DNA of 64,000 bases from positions 3,472,001 through 3,536,000 of the forward strand of contig CM082576.2 in the NCBI GenBank assembly GCA_040954595.2. Reading direction: 5' to 3'. The DNA comes from Balanoglossus misakiensis. Taxonomy: Eukaryota; Hemichordata. Made by a program: the position numbers and the translations under genes. Shown piece by piece: positions 11,531 to 27,175 of the stretch (within the stretch, counting starts at the first letter, position 1; each line of letters opens with the position of its first letter). Under the pieces are notes generated by a model. The model ran no database searches. It was not told the origin of the DNA and saw only the letters and a list, made by a program, of their open reading frames with translations.

Positions 11531-14140
11531 CCTGCGTGGATATAGACCATGTTCAATCTTCATTACAGCAGATATATGAGATATTCCTTTTAGACATTTA
11601 ATCCATTTTAGTCTTATTATTTTTTGCTGTGCCCAGTGCCACAGTTCTTTGCCTCTCAACTTTTTTTTCTTACAAATACCTGAACATAATGAACTCTTGC
11701 ATTATTAATATGTGCACATAAACACACACACACTTTTTGTAAAGAAAATATATACAGACTTCAGGAACTTTCATACATGCAACCACACTCATGTGAGATA
11801 CTAATAGTATTATTACCCAGGTTACTTAATCCTAAATTTCCCTTAGCTTCTCTGGTGTTGTTTTCAAGTCAAACCCACACATTACTTACTAGTACCCTTT
11901 GAGGGACTTGCTCTTGCACAGTGCCTAACATCTCCTTGTGTTTAGTTTGTACGGTACAGTTACAGAACTGCGGTCTGTAGATTATACTTAACCTTGTTAC
12001 TGTCTTTATACACAGTGATTTGAATTATAATATGCTAATCACAAAATTAGAATGGGGTTATATTTTGTTAGGGTTTTTCATATAGATTGATTTTTTCAAA
12101 TAATTATATTTTGTCAGGATATAAGAATTATGAAACTTGTAAATCGACCAGATCAATGCAATAAATCAAGTGAATTCTATTTTACACAACTTTTGTGTGA
12201 AATTGTCTATTACAGGTATGTTGACCATAAGCTTTTCTCTAAACACATTCTCCCCCTCCCCAACATTCATATAACCCTGAGTAACCTCTCACACAGATTG
12301 TGAGGTTTAAGTGGGCCTGTAGTTGAACTCTGAGATATTTGACCTCAAACCTACAGGTTCATGACTTCACGGTAACAGAGGAGGTCACAGGGATTTTGCT
12401 CACCTTGACCCATATGATTGATAGGCATGTCTGTAACACACATTTCAGTTTGTTTTTTCCCCCAGATGTAGATTGACTTGAGGGGGATTATTATGCACAC
12501 AAGTATAAAAACCCTCTGAGATTTGATCCAAAACCTGGAAGTTCATGATTTCAGATCTGAAGGTTGCACAATTGTCAGATCAATGGTCAAATACAAGGTG
12601 TGTTTTCACCTTGAACTATGTGTCTGCTGACATATTTATCTTACCATTGTTTGTAACCTAACTCCACAAGCAGAGTACAAATTACTCCGATCACAGTTTC
12701 TGGTGTTGACCTGCATGCCCAAATCCTGTGATTCTGAATCAGACGCAATCAAATTATTCCACGTTCCTGTCTGATCTGCTAGGCTAAAGGTCGGTTTAGT
12801 CTAGAAGTTGCAGACAGTAAACAAATGGAAATCAAGATTTATGTTTGCTGTGGAGGCAGTGTGTGTATTTTGACATTTCTTCTGAAATGCTACCAAAGAG
12901 ATGATGTTCTTGCGCTCAGCTGAAAACACTTGAACTGAGGAAAGCTTGACCCAGTGACCTCCATCACACTTTACCCAGAATGGCGTACTGTACATGATAT
13001 CGATGTCAGATTTCTAACACACTGAATTACGAGTGAGATTTCAATTGGTATCTTGGTGGAAAAGAAAAAAAAAATAGGGTAATACACCTAATGGTGTATA
13101 AAACATGGAAAAGTCATCGAAATTGAATGAGCTTCTTCAGTTCTTCTGCAATTAATTGTTCATATCATATGACAAGCTAATATGTTTAACAAAAAAACAA
13201 TCCCACAGTTCCATGACCCTGGGGATTAAATTAAAGGGCTCTCCCAGGGTTAGGGTTGAGGTTTTTTTAGGAATTGAATTCAATTGGGTGAAAGATATCT
13301 TTGGAATGATCCCTGAACAATTCTGTCTTTGTTCTCACTTTGACAAGAGTTAAACCATTGTCAGCTGTTTGTATAGCTGTGTGGTGAAAGGGTAACCCCA
13401 AGAGAACAATGCTGTTCTTGTTTTGGAGCATGAAAAGGTCCACATCACAGTCAATGGCCACTCCTACAACTGTATGCACGATTTTCCACAGAACATGTCC
13501 CTGGTTATATTGACACTGAAAAATATCAGCTGTGAAATTGGAAACATTATGTGCTCGATGCACGACATAATTAATTCTCATAGTTACGCACTGTTGTCAT
13601 GCAGTTAAAATCATTGAAAATCATAAAAATTCCACTTTCTACCACAGGAAGAAATTTCAGAGACACCTGACCCACTTTCTTCAAGGGTGGTACACCTCCA
13701 TTTGAAAAGGGTTGTGTTGGTTTTATATATAGCTTGCATTTCTGAACACAAAGGTTCTCAGAGAAAATGCAGTGGTCATGTGTACTTATGATATAGCCTA
13801 CCTGTACAATATTTACTTGAGTGTCCCTGTCATTGTTTAATTCAAATTAAAAAGAGACCAAAAATCATAATTTGATAATTTTTTAAAGTTAGAGATATTT
13901 ACCACCTACATTGACTTGTTCCCTTGAAGTAGGTGAAATGAATATGCCTCATTGAGAAATTTCAGTATGAATAGCAGCTACTGTCAATTCACTATTCAGT
14001 GTCTGTCTATAAATGTCCCACGCAACAAGTTGTTACCCTAAACACACCTACGCAACAATTCAAACAATGAAATATAACCATACTGGTGCCAGCCAAATTG
14101 CTATCACAAAATAAACCGCCACAGGCAAAATTAAGAAATA

Positions 14141-16223
14141 TTTATTTTTATTTGTGAAAAAAATTGATTGTGTGTACATCAAAATATTTATTTGTATATC
14201 ACAATGATGAAATGAAATCAGTCTAATCAGAATACTAGTAACAGAATGGTGATTTGATTTAAAAAAATGAAAATCAACCCCTGATATTTCATTGAATTGA
14301 GAAATAATTTACGGTCTATTCTGAAATGATTTGTAAACTGCTTCAATTATAATACCCAAAAGAAAAGTGAACAATTTCTGTCTGGGATAAATAAGGAAAA
14401 ATACAATGATATGCAGATCACTCCCTCGCATGTACCAGTAAGACTCAACGAAAAAATATGTTTTTCTGAAAGAAATGCCACACAAAATGTACAAATAGGT
14501 TAATTTTAAGCCAAACATGGTGAGATTTCTTCAGTTTACAGTACGTGGGTTTGCTCAAAATAAGAGTGAGGTCCTAGCTGGGAAGGGAAAGTCCCCCAAT
14601 ACATTTCAGTGGGGGTTCTACAATTTAACAGATATACATGTACATACATGCATATTCCGAAAACCATATGGATGGAATGTGTTATATTTTTTTCATTTCC
14701 TTAGTTCCTCTTTGAGGCTAAAATAGTAGTATGTAAAATATGTGCATGTTAATGTGTGTTACTTTGCATTAAAATGGCCATGTGGTATTATTATGAAGAA
14801 CTTCAAAAACAACGCTTGCTCTATTAACTGTATATCCCCAGATCTGTCACACACTGGCTGTTTTGCTCTCAAGCAAACTCATATTTTCTTCATGGATAGC
14901 AACAGCAACAGAAAAAGTACTCTTTGAGTTTACAACTACCAGTACAATATTTTTTTGAGCAAACGAGAAAGGGAATTTGGGTGGGGTAAGGGTTGGGGTT
15001 AAAAACCTAAACGAGCAGACGCTTTTAAATCATTTCTCAATGGCATCAATGCAGTGCCTGGCTTATTCTTTGTCACTAGGCAGACTGTCAACAGCAGTGT
15101 GTAAATGTGGACACTCTGGACTTCTGTGGATCGATGTATGTACTGTTAGTATTTACGGTACGTGAATCAAAATGCACAATGAAAGGACTGGCATCTTTGA
15201 GCAACTTGTGACACTGACCTGACGGGCCCACTGACTACAAAGTCTACATTGTTCTGTGGGACTGGGGAAAGCACTCCAGATTTTTTGCACACCTAAGTAC
15301 AGCTTTTGTCCCAGACAAAAATATATCCTGGCTTTACCTATTACGAGACTACCCAAAAATAAATTTGTTTAGAAATATAAGTTGCATTTTGATCCATTGA
15401 AAGTAATGTTCAATCCAGTCAGTCCAGGGTGTATTTACATAGATTTGAAATGATAGAAAAATATCTACTAATTTTTGTAATGACAAAAAAATTCTCTACA
15501 TTTGAAGAAAAAGTATTCTAAGGCCCATATGTGTGGCAATGAAATATTACATTTAGCATAGAAATGACTATTTGCAAGAAAAATATACAATAAACTAGCA
15601 GTAAGACAGTTGGGTAAATCAATACTTCATTCATTCATTGTGTATCGTCATGGCACAAGGCCAAACTTAGAGTATGCTTGAATTTTTGCCTAAAGACGTC
15701 CAAACTGAATGGTCCAAAACTAGATTCAAACAGAATGGTATATTGCCATGACAACCCTTTCGCTTCAAAATATTTACACAATCAATATGCAAAGTTTCTG
15801 TTATGTACACTGTAGAACGCTGAGATGTCCGGATTGCAATTCTATTGAAACTGGGCTTTTTGCCTGGTAGATCTATTACTCACTGATGTGAATCAGACCA
15901 GCTGATTTCTTCATTTTGGAATGCTAGCGTGTTCCTCTACCAGTTTCTAGCAATTTTCTGTACAAGTTTACTCACTGTCACAATATGTGACCTCCATTTC
16001 ACTCAGCACTGCTCTACGATCTTGAGAAGAAAAAAAAACATCTTCAGCTTGCTAGATCAGGTAAGTAGGATGTTGCAAAAAAGGCACTCTTTTTTCCGGT
16101 TGTGACCTGGGAATATGACCTCCATGAATGCAATATACTATGGAAGAATGGCAGTCAGGCATTCAAGAGGTCTCCAACGTTTCGTATTTACATGTCCAAG
16201 GGAAAGAGTCTGTCCTCGCTCTG
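14141..16223 (-). other. Probable long 3' UTR of the LC3C-like gene
   Basis: There is no coding exon after the LC3C-like stop codon. The first clear minus-strand AATAAA signals are at 14187-14192, 14147-14152 and 14141-14146 (TTTATT on the + strand), which implies a 3' UTR of about 2 kb if one of these is used. This is inferred; RNA data would be needed to place the end. Confidence 0.4.
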
Positions 16224-18817
<2,594 letters not shown>

Positions 18818-18942
18818 GGTTAAACCGACTTCAGCTGAGACAATGTGGAAACGGAATTGGAAGAAAACTCGGCGATCACTCCTGTAGTGGTGCTTGTTGC
18901 TTTGTCACTGACAGCCCACTCGTGAAATCAATGGCAGTGTTG

Positions 18943-18950
18943 TGACGTCA
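18943..18950. promoter_or_regulatory. CRE palindrome TGACGTCA, proximal to LC3C-like start
   Basis: A perfect ATF/CREB consensus lies 126 bp upstream of the LC3C-like ATG (18817). Two more perfect copies lie further upstream at 19185-19192 and 19957-19964. Binding is inferred from the motif. Confidence 0.45.
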
Positions 18951-19184
18951 AAGGGGTGAATTACTTCTGGGAATATCTACAATGTGCGTGGGAGGGATTG
19001 CAATTTTAATGTAAGAAATTTGCCTTCTATCAACTAAAATACACTCTTTGTACCACTAGATTGTCAAAACAATTGAACGAAACGGGAATTAAACTGTAAA
19101 ATCGCCCAGCATTACGATAAAACAGAACTATCTATCGTTCAAATGGGAGCTACCACCCCTTATTCAAAAGTGGTTTGTTGCCTG

Positions 19185-19192
19185 TGACGTCA
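19185..19192. promoter_or_regulatory. CRE palindrome TGACGTCA
   Basis: Second perfect ATF/CREB consensus upstream of the LC3C-like gene, about 370 bp from its start codon. Confidence 0.35.
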
Positions 19193-19956
19193 CCGACTGA
19201 GTTCTCGTGAAAGTCCTCTGTTCATATACGTGTATCCTGATACGGAATATACGTACTTCCATTCATAATATAATCAATAGGGTTTCCAGTAATTGTCACA
19301 TGATGAAAGTGATGTTATTCACGCATGTATTCACTGCCTTTTTGTTGGAGTGGACGGCCCAGTCAGGTACGTTTATTTCGGGGAAAGTATAAACTTCAAA
19401 AGTTACAACGACGTGTCACTTTATACTTTATGACCAGATGGACAACTGCGCACTTGCGCCACAGGTCTCGTGTAAAATTAAAAAAGCTATTCGACACGTT
19501 TTTGATATAAAAAAAAATTCCACTGACGCCAGAATATTATTTCGAGCAGCTGTTTCTGTAATCACTCAATATGACATCATCATTCTATTTATCCTCTGCT
19601 TTTTGTCAATTTTATATTAAAACTCAATCACAGGCTTTGCCATAAAGCATGAGACAAGGCAACATGTAATGGCATTCAGATGTTGCCATGGTAACTATGA
19701 TGCAATACTGGTTAATGTACACTATTGAGTTGGTATTTGAATGGGAGATAGAGGGCTCTTTAATTGCCACATATACAAATCACCCAACATTTGAAACACA
19801 ATGTACAAAAATAAAATAAAACTGAAAAAAAACAGCACTGGATAAGTCCAGATTTTTTCAAAACACACATCAGATTCACCCCGAAAAATATTTATCTCAA
19901 ACCAATTCACTGATGCAACATACTGACTAGATTGTTGTTCAGCATATATCTCTCAT

Positions 19957-19964
19957 TGACGTCA
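19957..19964. promoter_or_regulatory. CRE palindrome TGACGTCA
   Basis: Third perfect copy, about 1.14 kb upstream of the LC3C-like start codon. Confidence 0.3.
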
Positions 19965-21962
19965 TCTCCTGATTCCACACAAAGCTGTTATTCAATGATT
20001 TAGAAGTATAATAGCATATTTTCATTCGTTACAGTTAAAAACAAGTCTTTGGTAAAATCCTTTTTGTCTGCAGTTCAAAAGGCTCAGAGTCCTTCACCCA
20101 AGCTTGTTAAAAATTGGTCAGTGTGAATGACACTAACAAAAGAGCTCCTTGCAACAGAACTGTCTACTCTGCTAGCTTGTAACTATGTCTGTCAGATATT
20201 TTATGTACCTTGTTTATATCAAGACTGCTGGGACATTAAAAAACAATCTACAAATTTAAAAATTATTCCATAACTTTGCATTGACAGTACATAGACATGA
20301 TACATAATAATGGTTTGGGTTTGGATTCTTTCAGTTTAGCAACTGTATGATCCTGTTTTATTTGTGCCCCCAGGAAATAATTTCTGAGTAAATTAATGCA
20401 TATCGCCTGAGTGTACATTGGTGTATACATATTTAATGAGGATCATTTCTCACAATAATGAAGGCTACAGACAGTTTCATATAGACTCGCTAGGGTATTT
20501 TGATAGATAAATATTTGGAAGTATTTGTTAAATATAAATATCGCCAATTTCAGTGTTCATTATAATCTGGTGTGTGGTCAAATGATTATGTAAATAATTA
20601 AGAAGAGACTCTCTACACCCAGAAAGCTTAAATTTTAATCCATTATAGTTGAAATACTAGTACATCATGTGTTTAATTTCTAAGTTGTGACCCACTTTGG
20701 TAGACGATATGATGCCATAGGATTTATGGTTTGAGTCTTTATAAGCTACTTGCAAGTGTGACTCGATGATATGAGCACTTCAGGAACATCAATATTTTGA
20801 CTCCAAAAACTAGGCCAGTGTACATTGTATCTAAGACTATAATTTCATATTTATTAAGGTATTAAACATTAACAGTTTAATGAGATGGATGCCCAGGGCA
20901 CAATTTTCTGATGAACCAATTATACTTGTTTGCCAATAATGTGGTCATTAGCTACAAATTACCCTGGTAGATAGTGTTTATCATTAAAATTTGTGATGCT
21001 ATATATTTGAAGTACATGTACATGTATGTATTTTTGTCAGATGTTTTCACTTGCATTCCTAAATTGTTTACATGACGATTTTGTAACACATAATTAGCAT
21101 ATGCTCAGTCTCATACTACAGTAATTTAGAAAACCTCAAGATAATTGGTAATACCACCTGTCTCAAACTGAATCTCATATCTCTTGAGAAATATCGTCAT
21201 AATTTTGCATTTGTTAATTTTTTCTATAAACATATCTCTAAATCTTATTTTAATCGTGTTATACTGATAACAGCATGGCTTGTCCGAGCAAAATCAGACC
21301 ACGTAAAAGTATAATTCACTCAGCAGATTTTCAGTGAACAGTAAATATAATTTTGTCTATTTACCGTATACTTCTAAATATAACATGCATTGTTAGCTGC
21401 ATTTTGCTTGTGGCAGGTGTTCAACACTGTGCTGCAAACAATTTTTATGTGACCTAGAAATCATGCTACCAAATCACAGAAATCCCTCTCTGCCTTGTGT
21501 AAAAAAATTGTTTGTAATCTTTATTCTCAGCGTTTGCATCAAAGGGAAATGGAACTGCCATCAACCGTGTGGTAGGTTTTTATTTCCTTGTTGGGATTTG
21601 TTTCATTTGATTGCATCCTTGTTGAAGGCATGATGGTTTTGATCAATTCAAAGCTATACGAGCCAGAAATCTTCAAGAGCGCCCCCAATGGCCATAAATC
21701 TTGCCTTCTTTAGACGTCTGTGTTTCCCGAAACACGTCACTCAAATTTTTGGCCTTTCTTTTAAAGTGTCCAGAAATGTTTTATTTTCTTATCTTTCACT
21801 GTAGAACTACGATCAATGTCAACTGTCTTAACAGTGGAGGTGCCATTGATAATCATATCAACATTAGTCATCACATTGATCAGCAGGGGATTATGAATTT
21901 CATGTGAATAAGCTGAATGGAGAAAATACTACACAGGACACACGCTTCATTTCTTTCAAATG

Positions 21963-21968
21963 TTTATT
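21963..21968 (-). terminator. Candidate TAF6L poly(A) signal AATAAA
   Basis: TTTATT on the + strand (AATAAA on the minus strand) lies about 480 bp after the TAF6L stop codon. It is a good candidate for the mRNA end. Bases 21969-22447 would then be 3' UTR. Confidence 0.45.
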
Positions 21969-22447
21969 TTACTAAATCTATTCTGATATAGTGAAAAATA
22001 AACAACATATGTCTGTTTGGTTCAAAGTTTATCCACGTGTGCATTATTGACTTGTCAGCAAAACTATATCACATGTATATCAGTTAACTTTGACAAGTAT
22101 TCTTGAAAGAGTTGAACCACTACCTAAACTACAAATTTTTGTATCTAGTCAGAGTATACATGATTGAGTTTTTCTTGTTGTCTGGCTGCCTGCAGTGTTG
22201 AATGGTCCCATGCTTATAATGAAAATAGTAAAATGACCCAAAGACTCCATATCATGATTCACATAGACAAACAACTGTGGCAGTCAGAAAGTATACTTAA
22301 ATAACTTAATACATTATTTTGCTCAAGCCTCAACTCATCCCTGTATGACCACCATACCTCAGGTGATTTCTATCATACTAGGCTGTTCCATTTCAAGCAT
22401 AAGGCACACCAGTATTTGGCGAGCAGTAATGTTAATGGTGCACCAAT

Positions 22448-25400
22448 CTACAGGAAGCAAATCAGTGATGGAGGCGTTTTGCTGATTGTTGTATTCAGTG
22501 TTGACAGTTTCTTTAATTTCCCGTACGGTTTCAGTGCTTGGGAGACTCTGTTGATATTGCTAATACTCCGCTCCTCGGCACTCCTCTGCAACGACTGGTT
22601 TCTCTGCTGCGTGGGAGGAATGGGGCGGAAATTTTGTCCTCGCATGATCATGTGTACCGGCTGCGTCCTTATTCTCAGGTTCTTCGGTACAACAAAGGCG
22701 TCTTTGACCGACAGCGAAGACGAGCTGCGGAGACTGCGGGTGCGGTGTCGTGTGCGGGTCCGCAGCTTGGGGCTGTGGCTGCGTCGCCGCTGCCCGAGAA
22801 TTGGGAATCCGGATCCTTGCAGCGCCCGCAGTTCTCTGCTCCTTGGGAACTTCTCCTGATGTTTCTCCTCCTCCACACCGGTCATCTCCACGTCGTCTTT
22901 GGACACCGCATCGTTGATGGACTCCGCCGTCCCGGCCGCGTCCTCGATCCTGACGTCCCTGGTTTCGTACGCCGGCTCGAACGCCGCGCCCGTGTCCAGC
23001 TGCAGGCAGAGACAGCTGCCGAAATAGTCGTAGAGTTCGGCGTACCACTCGGCTATGCTCTTCTTCACCTGTTTCAGTTTGGAGGCGCCGTTCACAGCAA
23101 ACGTGGTGCTCGGTCCCAGCTGCAGGAGATGACTGGCTGTCCCAAACGCAAACTCTGTCTGGTCCGGGCCGGGGCTGAGGCTGGGTGAACTTCTCCCGCT
23201 ACTTTGATCAGCTTCGCTGTTTTCTTTCATTTTGAAGTTCAGGAAATGTTCCGCTGCCAACTGCAGGGAGAAATTACTCTATGTCATTACATGTAATTTG
23301 AAATATGAGGCTACCAGTATAGCAAATTAAACCGAAACTACAAATCAAATTGGTAATTTATAGCTTGGCAGGCACCCTGGTCCGGAAACAATGAACAGAG
23401 ATGAAAGCCCACTTCCTTCTGCATTGTCACAATCAGCATACACGTAAACACCACTTGGTTTACAAAACTCACCAGAATAGCTCCATAGACTTTATGGCCA
23501 TCTTCTTTTACTTGTGTGTTTGAGATGGACGTGTCTTCTAATACTGTCAGCAGAGTTGGCCAGTAACTGCTTAGCTGTGGTAGTAATACATCTTCTATCG
23601 CCTGATAGAAAAGAAATGGGAAGACGATGTGATTTGCCAGTCTATGCAGACATCCCTATAAAATAGAATTCAACAATTTTTCATGCAGACTGAATTAGAT
23701 AGAGAGTAATCATTGGGAATCAGCTGGTTTACCTTTGACCCCAGGGCCATGAGTCCCACCACAGCACCATAATGTGAACACAGGGGCCTGGCAGCATCGA
23801 GAAGCACTTCTTGGAATGTGATATATAACTGATGTCTCAGGTGGTTCACTGAACTGTTGTATGTTCTGAAACAATCAACCATTTTGGGGAGTAAACCTTG
23901 ACTGGTAGAGTGATGCATAGATTTGACCACTGGCACTGTCATTGAATTGATCTGTAATTGCTCAATGATAGAATTCATACGAATTCAATCAAATCATTCA
24001 GCACAAATGAAGGTGTTAGGCTTCTTGCTCCAATGTGCACTGTGTGTGTGATTGTGTGTGTGTCTAAAATGGTATTTACCTGCATATGTGAGCTAATAAC
24101 CTCGCAGCATAATCCCTCAGTGCCCAGTGATCATTCAGTGGGTTGATGGAGGCAGCTAGGGGTTCCAAGATGCAATACATTACACCGGACACCAACTGAA
24201 TCAGCTGTGGAAGAAACAGAAATTAATGATGTTAATTATAAACACAAAGGCAAGTCAGTCAGTCACTATCCAGAGCCTCCAATACAAAGTGCATCTAAAC
24301 TCCAAGCTAACTTACATAGGGACCAAGATACAGCACAGAATTGTAGGTGATTGACGTCACAATGTGCAGAAGCTTGGTGAGTTGTCCCAGGTCATGGCTG
24401 ACCCTCTTCACGCTGATTGATACAAAGTTGACAAGATACGGCAGGAGTGAGGAGACTTTAGAGTTGGTTCTCAGATCATCAAGAGCTACCTGTGAAGTGG
24501 ACATCAAAAGACAGGCCTTCAGGATTTGAGAGGTCTTGTATTTTATGGAAAATCATGCCTTAATAATTAATTGAAAAAGATCATAGCGGTCAACATATTA
24601 CTGACAATTTCCCCTTTACTTGGATGTCATAAGCCTGATACTGTCAGTTTCCAAGGAAATAGTGACAGAGGGACACTGACCTTCATGACCTCCTCATCAG
24701 AACCAAGGATCGCCTTGGTGATGTGTTCATAGTATTTCAGCAAATCATCTGATAGCGTGGGTGCCTGGACCAGACCATTACGCTTCCCTATAAAAAAAGC
24801 AAAAGGAATGTGAGAAATTTCTAACATATGATTCAGATTCAGATGATACAGATTCTGCTACAACCAAGATGGAAGGACACAAAGCTATCCATTTGAAACA
24901 AACTCATGAGTGTGTGCGATTTTCACGGCAGACACCAGAGCTGGAAATATTCTGTTGATTTACCGCCATTTTTGATTGAAAGCTAGAACTTTTAGAAGTC
25001 TTTTTGTTTTTTACTTACCGGTACCCTGTGTGGCAGTACTCTGGCCTTCTTTGCCTTTCTGCACACCTTCTATGGCCAACCAATGAGCTGCAGATCAAAC
25101 AGAGGATGTGATACTATACTGTAGGGGGTCAGGCTATTCACAAAATACTGCCATCTATTGATATACAGCTCCTTGTGTGACGTATTGGACAAGCTATTGG
25201 CAAGTGTAATACCGTGTGCAGTCAATAGTTACGAATGTACATGGATGTATTTTGGGTATAATTCCATTTTTAGAAATCTTCCATCATTAGATTGGAACTG
25301 TTGGCCTAACTAAATAGAACATAACATGCTGTATATCTTGGGATAAATATGGTTGAAGGCCAAAGTTCACGAACTACATGAATACTCAGTACACTAGGAT

Positions 25401-27175
25401 AAAGTTTGTTATAAATATGCCAGGCTAAATATCTCTTGACCTGGGCAAAAACCAGACCTGTTTATTTGCATTAACTTATAGAGCATGTACCTGGATTCTC
25501 ATCAAAGGACACACCTCCAGATCGGCCAATCACAGCCAACTATCAGGACAACTCCCCCTGATGAGTCATTGAGTCAAAGTCTAATGCCCTTTACCTGGAT
25601 ATTAACCTCAATCTGACTAGTATAAAATAGATTGATAAATTTCCATATTGACAATATGCACTGATGACATTATCAGTCTTGTCAAGTCCTGTACATGACA
25701 CAGACTACTCGTGGACGTCGGGTGGGCAAATCTGGCTGAGTCACCTATTCTAGGTCAGTTCTCTGTGCCTCAATGTAAAATTTTGTTGACATTGATGTTG
25801 ACATAACTGTTCTGTATGTCACAGTTTAATATCATCACTTAAAGACTGCAAGATCCAGCATGAAGCCAATATTAGTGGGGGAAATAACTCAGTCAGGTGA
25901 ATTTCAGGTCACCGTAGCCAGACAAACAAGACTAGACTTTGGAACTATACGTGTGGTTAGCCCCGTCCACACTTGTAGATCATAAGTATATGTAAGTGGT
26001 GTGATGCAATGATACATTGATTACCATTAGTGCTTTGTACAAAGAATCAGATATTTGTTGAAGCCAAAGTTTAGAAAGTTATAGTTGACATTGCCTAGGC
26101 CATTGGCTCTTGCAAATATCACGAAAATTTATCGTTCGCGAAAATGTCTTGTTTTACAGTATAATGACATTTACATAAGTATGTAGATGCCTGTATCCTA
26201 CTTTAACTCACCTTTAATCATTGTTTTGCCAGCACTGGCAGGAATTTTACTGTCCATAGCTATCTCTGGCAGGTTGATTTCCTTATCTTCTGTGAAGTAG
26301 AGCTCAGCATCTTTAGTGGCTCTGAAAGGCAATGGGTCCTGAGAACCATACCCATATATGGGCTGCCATGCAAAAACAAAAATATGACAATCACGTGTAT
26401 TTAAATGTTAAAAACATAACATTTGTGGTGTACAACAGGTGCATGAATGCTGTTTATGTATTGGCCTCCCGGGCGAGATACTGCACATTGTCCAAATCCA
26501 TGCAGATAGCTGATAATAAAGTATTAGATGTCTTGTCCAATAGAATTGAACCTGGGCTGCTAGTTATAGTTACATATATTATAAATAAGGCACTGAGTCA
26601 TACTTATTCAATTTATTAAAATGTCCAGCAACTTAGGAGAACTATTAGTCTTTTCATGTTTACCTCAACATCAATCCATTTCAATGCTCGGTTGAAATCT
26701 TCACTTGTCAGTTTCTTCCTCTTTGCATGTTTCATGTATTGTGAACTTGCCTGCCAAAGTGGACATATACATGTGAAACTTTAACACATTTTATTGCCAT
26801 CAACATTTGGTATCGGGCATAACCTTTGCCATTGTAATACCAAAACCGTACGGAAAAACAAAATAACTGAAAATGAATGTGAATGCATAGCATTGGTGGC
26901 GCTCTTTCACTGCTCTGTTGACCAAATTATGACACAGTTTATGTTTACCATGATCATGGTGCTTTTGATGGCCTCAGTTCGATATCTTATTTTCTTGATA
27001 TATTAAGTCCTCTGGTAACTTTTACCTGTGTGGCTTGCCGAAGCCTGTAACATACATCTTCTGCCAATAATGCTGCAGCTTCATCTGACAGGCCTTCGAC
27101 GCCAGTAGATTCAGCGTAAATCTTCACGGAGTCCTTCGTTATTTGAGCGAATTTCCTGGGGTGTTCTTCACCCAT
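22448..27175 (-). CDS. TAF6L: TAF6L, SAGA/PCAF-complex TAF6-like subunit
   Basis: TAF6L is a histone-fold and HEAT-repeat subunit of the SAGA (PCAF) histone acetyltransferase coactivator in the nucleus. Coding exons in transcript order are 27175-27026, 26750-26664, 26362-26212, 25087-25019, 24787-24681, 24489-24316, 24204-24080, 23865-23733, 23601-23473 and 23260-22448 (1938 nt, 645 aa; human is about 622). Residues 8-79 form the histone fold, with LSDEAAALLAEDVCYRLRQA and the basic block KHAKRKKLTSEDFNRALKW. The HEAT region (about 150-375) includes DDLLKYYEHITKAILG, LEPLAASINPLNDHW and ARPLCSHYGAVVGLMALG. These match TAF6L rather than TAF6. The last exon (270 codons) carries a variable tail with an Arg/Ser-rich stretch and the conserved MIMRGQNFRPIPP segment. 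The start is the ATG at 27175, just downstream of non-ATG in-frame codons. Confidence 0.95.

Larger units (their letters stand above)
10191..14140. other. Intergenic, no gene recognised
   Basis: No multi-exon coding pattern or RNA gene could be recognised. Contents are a short perfect hairpin (11464-11499), an AATC tetranucleotide array (about 11504-11530), and two loosely similar segments near 12310-12450 and 12500-12650. Open frames of up to 123 codons occur (for example 10352-10723) but have low-complexity or unfamiliar translations without splice context. Confidence 0.5.
18965..21962. other. Intergenic between LC3C-like promoter and TAF6L 3' end
   Basis: Apart from the two distal CRE motifs this 3 kb is AT-rich and I see no coding exon, RNA gene or repeat with defined ends. 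The two flanking genes are both on the minus strand, so the region is the upstream side of LC3C-like and the downstream side of TAF6L. Confidence 0.5.

Noticed and set aside
12801-12995. Minus-strand 64-codon frame with protein-like composition (VKCDGGHWVKLSSVQVFSAE)
   Set aside because: Composition is suggestive and there is an AG just upstream, but I found no partner exon or known domain. It could be a lone exon or an old pseudogene fragment, so I do not annotate it.
22538-23188. 216-codon open frame on the + strand
   Set aside because: It is antisense to the last TAF6L exon, which has a recognisable family translation and fits the splice model. The + frame is a codon-bias shadow.
26110-26160. 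Repeat-like TATCACGAAAATTTATCGTTCGCG segment in TAF6L intron
   Set aside because: It resembles small dispersed repeats seen in marine invertebrates, but I could not define ends or a second copy in this window.
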